The notes below the pieces were generated by a model. That model searched no databases, was not told the origin of the DNA, and saw only the letters and a program-made list of their open reading frames with translations. Both the position numbers and the translations under genes were made by a program. A DNA stretch of 47,017 nucleotides, from IMG/VR virus record IMGVR_UViG_3300036760_000876, positions 1-47,017 of that record. The stretch is one strand, 5' to 3'. Positions 41,399 through 47,017 of this stretch are shown piece after piece; position 1 is the stretch's first letter, and each line of letters starts with the position of its first letter. This stretch comes from a virus.

Positions 41399-41662
41399 AT
41401 GATCAGAGATTCAGAAAAATCAAGAAGGAATTGGGACGAAGCGAATAAAATGATTTTTGATGTGATCACTGAGAAAAGACCCTATACGGATTTGGCAAAG
41501 TTTGCTCTTCAGGCCGGGAACCTCCATGCCAAAATAGTGGCGAGTGAAGCCAATATGGAGACAAACCGCCTGGTTATGGGGAAGATGATTTACACTGATC
41601 CAGCGGAATTGAAAAAGTATGTGGAGAAATCTATGCCACAGATGATGATTGAGAAGAAATAA
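41399..41662 (+). CDS. Small protein of unknown function
   Basis: An 87-residue protein with AGGAGG before ATG 41399. Helical and charged (KSRRNWDEANKMIFDVI; LKKYVEKSMPQMMIEKK). No family is recognised. It is bracketed by 5-base-periodic tracts and is the first gene inside the 22-base direct repeats. Confidence 0.55.
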   Translation: MIRDSEKSRRNWDEANKMIFDVITEKRPYTDLAKFALQAGNLHAKIVASEANMETNRLVMGKMIYTDPAELKKYVEKSMPQMMIEKK

Positions 41663-41720
41663 CTTAATTTTGATTAAATTTGTTTTCATTGTCTTGGATT
41701 GATTTAAATTAAATCAAATT
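41661..41720 (+). repeat. 5-base-periodic tract, NNNTT x 12
   Basis: Twelve pentamers from 41661: eleven end in TT and one in TC (aactt, aattt, tgatt, aaatt, tgttt, tcatt, gtctt, ggatt, gattt, aaatt, aaatc, aaatt). It fills the gap between the 87- and 180-residue genes and is followed by AAAGGAGG. Confidence 0.85.
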
Positions 41721-41736
41721 CTCAAAAGGAGGTCTT

Positions 41737-42279
41737 ATGTATCAGGTAAAATATCGACTCAAAAGCATATCCCCGTATATTCAAAACAACCCAGCTTCCG
41801 AGATTGAGGGTGTGAAAACAGGATCGGGGAAAACTCGGATAGGAAAAAAAGAAATGAATCCTGATAAGACGGGCTACAAAAATGAAATCGGTTTTTATAT
41901 TCCTGCCCGTCAGATCAATGGCCTAAAATTTAGAGCCGGAATGAAGGTGAAACTCGGCAAAACGAATATCGCAAATTTTATGAAGGCTTGTGTCTTTTGT
42001 GACAGGCAAGAATTTCAGATGACCAGAAAGGGTAAGCCGATAGAACAAATAGAACAATATGATTTCGTCTATAACGATCCGATTATCCGCAAAGATGGGC
42101 AGATGGTTTTTAAACCTCGGGTAGCCTTCAATGAATGGGAAGCGGAGATCATCCTGAATGTCACCGAAGAGGCCATTCCAAAAGAGAAGATTTTGGAAGT
42201 TTTGATCGTCGGCGGTCTTTATATCGGTATTGGGGCCAGGAGGCCGGAGTATGGGAGATTTATGGTGGAAGAGATTTAA
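41737..42279 (+). CDS. RAMP-like phage protein, function unknown
   Basis: A 180-residue protein with AAAAGGAGG before ATG 41737. The N-terminus (VKYRLKSISPYIQNN) and the C-terminal part (LIVGGLYIGIGARRPEYGRFMV) match a phage family whose ending IGIGxxRPxxGGxYGRF recalls RAMP/ferredoxin-like RNA-binding folds. YIPARQINGLKFRAGMKVKL is the strand-helix region. Nucleic-acid binding is inferred only from this resemblance. It is the second gene inside the 22-base direct repeats. Confidence 0.5.
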   Translation: MYQVKYRLKSISPYIQNNPASEIEGVKTGSGKTRIGKKEMNPDKTGYKNEIGFYIPARQINGLKFRAGMKVKLGKTNIANFMKACVFCDRQEFQMTRKGKPIEQIEQYDFVYNDPIIRKDGQMVFKPRVAFNEWEAEIILNVTEEAIPKEKILEVLIVGGLYIGIGARRPEYGRFMVEEI

Positions 42280-42282
42280 GTA

Positions 42283-42304
42283 GAAAGGGATGGGGTGTTT
42301 TGAG
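42283..42304 (+). repeat. 22-base direct repeat, right copy
   Basis: An exact copy of 41267-41288, here non-coding, 3 bases after the 180-residue gene. It looks like a duplicated scrap of the 68-residue gene's 3' end. Confidence 0.8.
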
Positions 42305-42320
42305 TTGCAATTGATTGCAA

Positions 42321-42395
42321 GTTTGACTTTGATTAGATTAATTTATCTTCACTTTGATTCAATTATTTCTGATTACTTTAGATTAAATTAAATTC
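42321..42395 (+). repeat. 5-base-periodic tract, NNTTN x 15
   Basis: Fifteen consecutive pentamers from 42321, fourteen with TT at positions 3-4 (gtttg, acttt, gatta, gatta, attta, tcttc, acttt, gattc, aatta, tttct, gatta, cttta, gatta, aatta, aattc). It is the longest tract of this kind in the window and is followed at some distance by the 76-residue gene. Confidence 0.85.
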
Positions 42396-42433
42396 TCAAG
42401 TTGGTGCACTAAAAAGATTTTATGTGAGGCAAT

Positions 42434-42664
42434 ATGAATAATTTGGTCTTACGGCATTGGGGGATCCGAAACAAGAGTGATGGGGGATGGATGGGCTTCG
42501 ATAGTAATGACATATTTTGGACGACTTCACGAGTTGTTGCCGAAGCACAGCTCTCTCGCCTTCTCAATAATCGAGATTGGGAAGTTAGAGAATTCGAGCC
42601 GCCGGTGTCGTTATCTGCAGAACAGCCGGAAGGATGTAAAAGAAGGAAATGCTATGCACTATAG
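42434..42664 (+). CDS. Small protein of unknown function
   Basis: A 76-residue protein from ATG 42434 (GTGAGG upstream). The core reads GGWMGFDSNDIFWTTSRVVAEAQLSRLLNNRDWEVREFEPP, resembling small phage proteins with an aromatic N-terminal strand and a helix. No function is known. It ends in a Cys/Arg-rich tail. Confidence 0.5.
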   Translation: MNNLVLRHWGIRNKSDGGWMGFDSNDIFWTTSRVVAEAQLSRLLNNRDWEVREFEPPVSLSAEQPEGCKRRKCYAL

Positions 42665-42815
42665 GCAATCCCTTGAGGGTATCTAAGAGGCGTTACCTCC
42701 CGATATTGAGCGCCTTAGAGAGTTCCATGCTGACGTCAACCAAGTTGCGACAGAGATGGCCTTAGACATAAAACAACCCTGTGTGGGGCAAAAAGGGGAA
42801 AATCAAAATGGATAA
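42654..42815 (+). pseudogene. Small gene interrupted by an in-frame TAA
   Basis: AGAAGGA precedes ATG 42654. The frame reads MHYRQSLEGI, then TAA at 42684-42686, then EALPPDIERLREFHADVNQV and on to CVGQKGENQNG. The part after the stop looks protein-like and has no start of its own, so a 53-residue gene has probably been broken by a nonsense change. Confidence 0.35.
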
Positions 42816-42930
42816 AAAAAAGACATATCAAATTGGCAGATTTCTGAAAGCAATGAGAATGAGCTTTTTTAAATCTTCAAAGAAGAAAGCTCTCTCTCGA
42901 TGCTTTCTAAAACATGACCGGCATTCATGA
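42808..42930 (+). CDS. Short basic protein
   Basis: AAGGGGAA about 9 bases before ATG 42808. The 40-residue product (MDKKKTYQIGRFLKAMRMSF and on, ending LKHDRHS) is strongly basic. No family is recognised; the ORF could be chance. Apart from this and the broken gene, 42665-42997 shows nothing else convincing. Confidence 0.35.
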   Translation: MDKKKTYQIGRFLKAMRMSFFKSSKKKALSRCFLKHDRHS

Positions 42931-42997
42931 GAATATTAGGGTCAATGTTGAGAGATGGAAGTGATTGACGACAACTTCGAAGAGGAGATAGACTCTA

Positions 42998-43915
42998 ATG
43001 CGTTCTTATTTAACATGCCCAGAAAAAGGCAGTTTTAAGGTGGCGATTGACATTTGTCTCACCAGGTGCTCAAAAATGGCGGTTTGTGATGAGTTTGGAG
43101 AAATCCCAAGGGAAGAGGTCAAGGAAGCCATGAAGAGGCTGAAGATGCCCATTGAGGCCATCGTGGGGGGCAATATTGTAGCAGACTGTGATACTGGCGC
43201 TCCATTTCCGGCCAAAACAGAGAATGGGGGCACAGAATCGGAAGAGGTTTATCAGCGTCTTCTCATGCTGAAGACTGAGATCGAGGTCAAGTGGTTCGAG
43301 CTCGGTAAGGTTCTCCAGGTGATGTTTGAGAAACGGTACTATCTCGACTATGCCCCGAACTGGAAGGAATTCTGTTTGCAATGTCTCGATCTAAAGTGGA
43401 GAGCTGCCGACTATCTTCGTATTACCCGAATGAAGTGTGATGAGGTAGGAATCAAACAAGATGTGGCGGCACAGATCGGCTGGGCCAAATTAAAGGAAGT
43501 TGTGCCAGTAATTACCAAGGCCAATAAGGAACATTGGGTCAAGGAGTCCAGGAAGGAGGGGACTACCACGGCAAGTCTCAATACAAAAGTAAGACTTGCG
43601 ATGGGTAAAATCACCAGAGAGGAGGCGGAGAAAGTCCCATCAAAGCTCTTCTTTTCGGTCTATGAGGATCAGTTGGAAAACATTGAGAGGGCCCTTGAAC
43701 TTGCGAGAAGATTGACGGTATCGGATAGCCGTGGATATTGTCTTGAGATGATCTGTGCCGACTTCAGGGGAACTTACGAAAGCGAAGACGGGGATTTTTC
43801 AAAGGTCAAGATTATATCTGGATTATTAAGCCGGATCGAAGCGGTGATGAAGGTGAAATTTAAAGTAGAAGCGGTTGACGTTGAAACAGGAGAAATAATC
43901 TTTGAAATCCCCTAA
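42998..43915 (+). CDS. Phage early protein of unknown function (305 aa)
   Basis: A 305-residue protein with AGGAG about 12 bases before ATG 42998. The N-terminus has a possible metal site (CPEKGSFKVAIDICLTRCSKMAVC). The middle has helices (EVKWFELGKVLQVMFEKRYY; FCLQCLDLKWRAADYLRI) and WAKLKEVVPVI, a layout like DUF3102-type or ParB-associated helical proteins. The C-terminus ends VKFKVEAVDVETGEIIFEIP. A regulatory or DNA-binding role is possible. Confidence 0.5.
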   Translation: MRSYLTCPEKGSFKVAIDICLTRCSKMAVCDEFGEIPREEVKEAMKRLKMPIEAIVGGNIVADCDTGAPFPAKTENGGTESEEVYQRLLMLKTEIEVKWFELGKVLQVMFEKRYYLDYAPNWKEFCLQCLDLKWRAADYLRITRMKCDEVGIKQDVAAQIGWAKLKEVVPVITKANKEHWVKESRKEGTTTASLNTKVRLAMGKITREEAEKVPSKLFFSVYEDQLENIERALELARRLTVSDSRGYCLEMICADFRGTYESEDGDFSKVKIISGLLSRIEAVMKVKFKVEAVDVETGEIIFEIP

Positions 43916-44024
43916 ATATCTCTTGACATTTCTTGACCCAGTGGAGGAAAGCTTACCTAACGGTATGGCTGTCCTATCGACACCACTTCGTCAGGATGGG
44001 TATTTTATTTCTCGGGAGATCAGT

Positions 44025-44153
44025 ATGGTAAAGCTTTGCGAGAGTGGATGCGGGAATCTAACTCTACCAGCAAAATGGACAAACAGGAGAACTGGTTTAA
44101 TAAAACCAGTAGAGAGCATTGTATGGAGTTCTCGGGAGGAATCAAACCTATGA
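44025..44153 (+). CDS. Small Cys-rich protein coupled to an HNH gene
   Basis: CGGGAG lies 7 bases before ATG 44025. The 42-residue product MVKLCESGCGNLTLPAKWTN and on has CESGCG, the N-terminal finger often fused to phage HNH proteins (pattern CxCGCGxPTP). Here it is a separate ORF overlapping the HNH start by ATGA, so an ancestral HNH protein may have been split. Confidence 0.45.
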   Translation: MVKLCESGCGNLTLPAKWTNRRTGLIKPVESIVWSSREESNL

Positions 44154-44437
44154 CAGGATTTTTGTCCAAACCTCATAGGGTGAAACTTCAACTGGATGCC
44201 TATAAGGAACTAATCCAGAAAGTCTTTCAGAGAGACAGGTGGATGTGCAGGAATCCGACTTGTCAATCAATGCGTAATCTCACACCCCATCATCTTCAGA
44301 AACGGTCTCAATTGGGCGGGGATGAGATGGGAAATTTTTTAACATTATGTGTCATTTGCCATGAGGCGGTTGAGCGGAACGAGCTAAAGATTGAGGTGCT
44401 GGACTTGGTGGTGAAATTTAAAGGAGGTTCAAAGTGA
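44150..44437 (+). CDS. HNH endonuclease (short)
   Basis: GGGAGG lies about 9 bases before ATG 44150, preferred over ATG 44036. The 95-residue product has VFQRDRWMCRNPTCQ, LTPHHLQKRSQLGGDE and LTLCVICHEAV: the two Cys pairs and the His-His of an HNH domain. In phages such small HNH proteins act as homing nucleases or assist terminase and packaging. The gene lies among early small genes. Confidence 0.75.
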   Translation: MTGFLSKPHRVKLQLDAYKELIQKVFQRDRWMCRNPTCQSMRNLTPHHLQKRSQLGGDEMGNFLTLCVICHEAVERNELKIEVLDLVVKFKGGSK

Positions 44438-44697
44438 TTTTAGCGGAAGAAACTGTCATCCATGCAATTCTGAAGGAATACAACGAAGCGGTCCTGGCCA
44501 ACGGTTCATTTCATTCGGCTCATGAAGGAATCGCCGTTATCAAAGAAGAGTACGATGAGTTATGGGATGAGATCAAAAAGAAAGGAGAGGCACGGGATCA
44601 TGGAAAGATGTTCAAAGAGGCCATTCAGATTGCGGCAATGGGGATGAGGTTTGCCGTTGATATCTGCCTAGATGAACATGGGAAGGTGATACCATGA
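44434..44697 (+). CDS. MazG-like nucleotide pyrophosphohydrolase-type protein
   Basis: AAAGGAGG precedes the GTG start at 44434, overlapping the HNH stop. The 87-residue helical protein has HSAHEGIAVIKEEYDELWDEI, with EExxE-type acidic residues of the MazG-like NTP pyrophosphohydrolase family, and EAIQIAAMGMRFAVDI. Such phage proteins may adjust nucleotide pools. It ends in an ATGA overlap. Confidence 0.6.
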   Translation: MILAEETVIHAILKEYNEAVLANGSFHSAHEGIAVIKEEYDELWDEIKKKGEARDHGKMFKEAIQIAAMGMRFAVDICLDEHGKVIP

Positions 44698-45017
44698 TCG
44701 AGAAGATTGAGAAATGCTGGTGTTGTGGAAATTGGTTTGATGTGAAGGTTCTCCAAGCGGTTTTCGTATCTAGCCAAGGAGGGGATATTAAAAAGCCGAT
44801 CTGTGAGGGCTGTATTGAGGCGATAGAGAAGCGATCAAGGAAGCAGCAAAATAATCACAGAAGATCAAATCGAATACTATCTTGCCGTGGTCAATCGCTC
44901 ACCGTAGTGCTCGCCAGCACGGTAGTAGTGATTGGAAAAGAGCATACGCAACCCCAACCCCAAGAATCCGCCGATAGCGGAGACCCTGGACCCAGCGGCG
45001 ACCCGTGGGAGCCATAA
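44694..45017 (+). CDS. Zinc-finger protein with low-complexity tail
   Basis: A 107-residue protein starting in ATGA overlap. CWCCGNWF at 8-15 and CEGCIEAIEK at about 37-46 form a four-Cys zinc site. After about residue 52 the sequence becomes low-complexity (Arg/Asn, then Pro/Gly/Asp: QPQPQESADSGDPGPSGDP), unlike the first half, so a frameshift or an overlapping structured DNA element may underlie the tail. Confidence 0.5.
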   Translation: MIEKIEKCWCCGNWFDVKVLQAVFVSSQGGDIKKPICEGCIEAIEKRSRKQQNNHRRSNRILSCRGQSLTVVLASTVVVIGKEHTQPQPQESADSGDPGPSGDPWEP

Positions 45018-45028
45018 AAACTGGACCT

Positions 45029-45106
45029 AAACCGAAGTCACTAAGAGTGACCGGTATTCCCACCTCGGTCGGGGGTAAGGAATGGGCCGGACATAGTCAA
45101 TGGATG
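45029..45106 (+). other. Hairpin-rich GC segment
   Basis: GTCACT-AAG-AGTGAC at 45037-45051 is a perfect hairpin. ATTCC (45056-45060) pairs with GGAAT (45079-45083), with G/C-rich pairing inside. GTGCT-CGCC-AGCAC and TCCGC-CGATA-GCGGA lie just upstream in the coding tail at 44880-44990. No T-run marks a terminator. It may be a structured RNA or a regulatory element; no known family is recognised. Confidence 0.4.
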
Positions 45107-45137
45107 ACTTGCAATTGATTGCGGATGTAGAAGCAGG

Positions 45138-45308
45138 ATGGACAAAGCGCGCTTAACATGGATCATTTCAGGCCTCGATTTCAATACTCTCAACGAGAAG
45201 GAAGAACGTTTTGTTGAATCGGCTGAAAAGTATTTCAACAGCCATGGGGATCTTACTGAAGCTCAGGAGAACTGGTTAGAGGATATTTTTAAGGAGAAGA
45301 CGAGGTAA
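45138..45308 (+). CDS. Small conserved-looking helical protein (56 aa)
   Basis: ATG 45138 gives MDKARLTWIISGLDFNTLNE..., ending NWLEDIFKEKTR. The pattern (LNEKEERFVESAEKYF, then GDLTEAQENWLEDIFKEKT) is a compact helical unit seen in phage small proteins. The ribosome-binding site is weak (GAAG). The product is well formed and ends 18 bases before the next gene. Confidence 0.55.
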   Translation: MDKARLTWIISGLDFNTLNEKEERFVESAEKYFNSHGDLTEAQENWLEDIFKEKTR

Positions 45309-45326
45309 ACGGGGAGAAAGAATAAT

Positions 45327-45770
45327 ATGAAGAAAAGCAAAATCCTTTTTATGGAGACTACGCAGATTGATTCCTCACAGACCGTCGGAGAGATTCAGCA
45401 AGTATTGGGAAAATATGGGGCATCGGCAATTCTCACTGAATATAATAATGGAGAAGTTACCGCCGTATCTTTCAGGGTCAAATTCAATGCTCAAGACATC
45501 CCTTTTCGTCTTCCCTGCCGATGGGAAAAGATTTTGACCATATTGCAAGCAAGACGGAAAAGACGACCCTACAAACGAAGTATTGAAGTACAGGCTCGCC
45601 GTGTGGCATGGAGACAAGTTCTCCGATGGATTGAAGCGCAACTCGCTCTGGTAGATACCGAGATGGTTCAGATTCAAGAAGTTTTTATGCCCTATCTTCA
45701 GATGAATACGGGTCAAACACTTTATGAGAAATTGGAAGAAACCAAATTTAAAATGATTGAGCATAAATAA
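45327..45770 (+). CDS. Conserved phage protein of unknown function
   Basis: A 147-residue protein with GGGGAGAAAG before ATG 45327. The motifs TVGEIQQVLGKYGASAI, IPFRLPCRWE, ARRVAWRQVLRWIEAQLAL and EVFMPYLQMNTGQTLYE define a phage family that I associate with early regions; it has no established function. The middle is basic (RRKRRPYKRS), so nucleic-acid binding is possible. Confidence 0.6.
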   Translation: MKKSKILFMETTQIDSSQTVGEIQQVLGKYGASAILTEYNNGEVTAVSFRVKFNAQDIPFRLPCRWEKILTILQARRKRRPYKRSIEVQARRVAWRQVLRWIEAQLALVDTEMVQIQEVFMPYLQMNTGQTLYEKLEETKFKMIEHK

Positions 45771-45797
45771 CCATTAGGAGGGGAAGATGTTTAGAAA

Positions 45798-45941
45798 ATG
45801 TCATGTATTTTAATATGTAAGTGTTGTAGGACTTGGAGTATATGGATTAATGAAAATCCTTCGACAGAGGAGAAGAAGTTAGTAAATAAATTAAAAATCC
45901 AGCATTTAAAAGAGTGTAGCAGACAAGGTAACCAAGGGTGA
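45798..45941 (+). CDS. Small zinc-finger peptide
   Basis: The frame from ATG 45798 encodes 47 residues beginning MSCILICKCCRTWSIW, with C7-x2-C10 and, near the end, H36-x3-C40 (IQHLKECSRQ), a plausible zinc finger. AGGAGGGGAAG lies about 11 bases upstream but is closer to an ATG at 45787 that makes only 8 codons, so the true start or a shift between the two is uncertain. Confidence 0.4.
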   Translation: MSCILICKCCRTWSIWINENPSTEEKKLVNKLKIQHLKECSRQGNQG

Positions 45942-46001
45942 ATAGGATTTCCTTTTCCGCAGATGTACCATGGGATATGTAGAGAGAGGAGAGGACTAAA
46001 A

Positions 46002-46184
46002 ATGGACGAAATAATGATGGATAGAACCAGTTGGAAGGATTTGAAAGAGAATATAGATAAATATCTTAAAGAAAATGGATTTGTGGAAGATGAAGTAAAA
46101 ATTGGTATTATAGATCTTTCTCATCCAGGTAAAGACCATGAATTTTCTATTGATGTAGAGAATGGAAATTTGTGGGTGACATAA
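46002..46184 (+). CDS. Small acidic protein of unknown function
   Basis: AGGAGAGG lies about 8 bases before ATG 46002, preferred over ATG 45963. The 60-residue product (MDEIMMDRTSWKDLKENIDK and on, ending VENGNLWVT) is acidic with a helix then strands. No family is recognised. Confidence 0.5.
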   Translation: MDEIMMDRTSWKDLKENIDKYLKENGFVEDEVKIGIIDLSHPGKDHEFSIDVENGNLWVT

Positions 46185-46332
46185 ACGATTCAGGTATTAT
46201 AAATTTATCCAAGGAGCTGAAAATCATTATAGATTAAAAAGGTGGTCAATGATGGCGAAAGCCAATATAGCAGGTAGTCCATTTTGAGATATGGTAAATC
46301 CTGCCCATTGACCGCCAAATTGGGAAATTATT

Positions 46333-46557
46333 ATGGGAGATGCAAAAAGAAGGGGAATATTTGAGGAAAGAAAAGCTGGTGCAATAGCCAAGCAGAAAGT
46401 TAAGGCCGAACGAGAAGTAATAAGAAGGGCAGAAATAGAAGCCAGCAAAACTCCAGAACAGAAGTTAAAAGAGCATCATGCAATGATGGAAATAATGACA
46501 CTGTTGGGGATGGCAGGAGCATATGGGTTGCCAACCCTAAAGAGAGGAAAAAGATGA
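46333..46557 (+). CDS. Small helical protein of unknown function
   Basis: A 74-residue protein starting MGDAKRRGIFEERKAGAIAK, then a long charged helix, ending AGAYGLPTLKRGKR. MGDAKRRG-type starts occur in phage small proteins. No clear ribosome-binding site precedes it. No function is known. Confidence 0.5.
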   Translation: MGDAKRRGIFEERKAGAIAKQKVKAEREVIRRAEIEASKTPEQKLKEHHAMMEIMTLLGMAGAYGLPTLKRGKR

Positions 46558-46585
46558 TGATTAGGGTATTTCCGAGAAGGACACG

Positions 46586-46735
46586 ATGACCAAGAAAGGC
46601 TTAACCTTAAAACCCCAGAGCCCCCTATGTTTCAACACAAAGCTAAAACACGGATACTGCGGACCGTGTATGTGGAAATGGAAGTGCGGACGAGTGGAGA
46701 GGAGAAGAAAAAATGGCATTATCAAACTCTCATAA
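46586..46735 (+). CDS. Short Cys-containing protein
   Basis: GAGAAGG lies about 5-6 bases before ATG 46586. The 49-residue product contains LCFNTKLKHGYCGPCMWKWKC, with CGPC and further Cys suggesting a zinc site, and is basic. It overlaps the next ORF in another frame. Confidence 0.4.
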   Translation: MTKKGLTLKPQSPLCFNTKLKHGYCGPCMWKWKCGRVERRRKNGIIKLS

Positions 46736-46874
46736 GATCCCAGAGATCCAGAAACTTTTAAAGGAACTGAAAGAAGAAATAGACCTTGAAAGTTGTGAGA
46801 ATCACAATACTCAATATGCACTGGGGATTGATCACTGTATTGAGAAGATAAGGGAGATTATTGATAGTGTATAG
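46713..46874 (+). CDS. Small helical protein of unknown function
   Basis: GGAGAGGAG lies about 8 bases before ATG 46713. The 53-residue product (MALSNSHKIPEIQKLLKELK and on, ending CIEKIREIIDSV) is two amphipathic helices. No family is recognised. Confidence 0.5.
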   Translation: MALSNSHKIPEIQKLLKELKEEIDLESCENHNTQYALGIDHCIEKIREIIDSV

Positions 46875-46894
46875 TATTAATTAGAAGGGAAAAA

Positions 46895-47017
46895 ATGAAA
46901 TTTGACCTAATCGACCAAGCAAAAATTGAGGCGTACAGGTTTATCGCTAAGGCAAACAATGCAGAAAAAAGAGTACGAGCCGATAAGATGGCGCTCATTA
47001 CTGGATGTAAAGAAACC
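46895..47017 (+). CDS. N-terminal part of a protein cut by the window end
   Basis: AGAAGGGA precedes ATG 46895 and the frame is open to the last base (41 codons: MKFDLIDQAKIEAYRFIAKA and on). Helical and basic; the family cannot be judged from this much. Confidence 0.45.
   Translation, partial: MKFDLIDQAKIEAYRFIAKANNAEKRVRADKMALITGCKET

Noticed and set aside
42305-45123. Shared 14-mer ttgcaattgattgc at 42305 and 45110 as an operator pair
   Set aside because: Only two copies, one inside a short reading frame; it may be chance, although it is a hyphenated palindrome.
46246-46287. Short frame MMAKANIAGSPF
   Set aside because: Twelve codons with a plausible AGGTGG site but no further support.
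1-47017. CRISPR array or diversity-generating retroelement
   Set aside because: No regularly spaced identical repeats with unique spacers, no reverse transcriptase, and no template/variable repeat pair near the fibre.

Overview
The window is most of the genome of a temperate, long-tailed phage (siphovirus type, lambda-like tail tip) of a Gram-negative bacterium. Ribosome-binding sites are strong AGGAGG-type, genes overlap by 1-4 bases in long runs, GC content is moderate, and phage-borne secreted proteins carry signal peptides and a lipobox. The flavour of several accessory genes (TudS/DUF523, radical SAM, ParB-PAPS reductase) suggests an environmental Desulfobacterota- or Nitrospirota-like host; that is inference only. 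Terminase, portal, capsid and most lysis genes are absent and presumably lie outside the window.

Layout. 1-18088 (+): end of the head/neck region and the complete tail operon: a repeat protein, head-tail connector, gp10-like neck protein, tail terminator, tail tube, the two-frame tail chaperone with an A AAA AAC -1 slip site, 1188-aa tape measure, distal tail proteins, NlpC/P60 peptidase, gpJ-like hub and a 1370-aa fibre. 18099-23033: accessory region with a ParB-PAPS reductase fusion, a TudS/DUF523 protein, three proteins of unknown function and a radical SAM protein. 23204-23257: 3' part of a tRNA-Glu(CUC) gene, read as the phage attachment core. 23545-27266 (-): leftward lysogeny operon running from a CI/LexA-type repressor through two exported proteins, an orphan S24 domain and a lipoprotein to the tyrosine integrase. 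27288-27338: operators overlapping a strong sigma70 promoter. 27405-46900 (+): early region with small regulators, an SSB-like protein, SbcD/SbcC, a winged-helix protein, zinc-finger proteins, two HNH nucleases, a primase-helicase carrying a class 3 type intein, a RusA-like resolvase, a transglycosylase and many small proteins.

How it works together. The repressor at 26508-27266 probably holds the rightward promoter shut by binding two 13-bp sites. Once it is relieved, the early operon makes replication and recombination proteins. Two clusters of helically spaced TGTNNACA sites inside the primase-helicase gene look like a replication origin. The attachment core lies between the late accessory genes and the integrase, which is the attP order of an excised or circular phage genome rather than an integrated prophage end.

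The most unusual signals are: (i) intergenic tracts with strict 5-base periodicity in the early region; (ii) the iteron clusters; (iii) a thio-chemistry-looking accessory pair (PAPS-reductase fusion plus TudS); (iv) the intein with a decayed second LAGLIDADG motif beside a free HNH gene; and (v) a RusA-like gene overlapped by a second reading frame.
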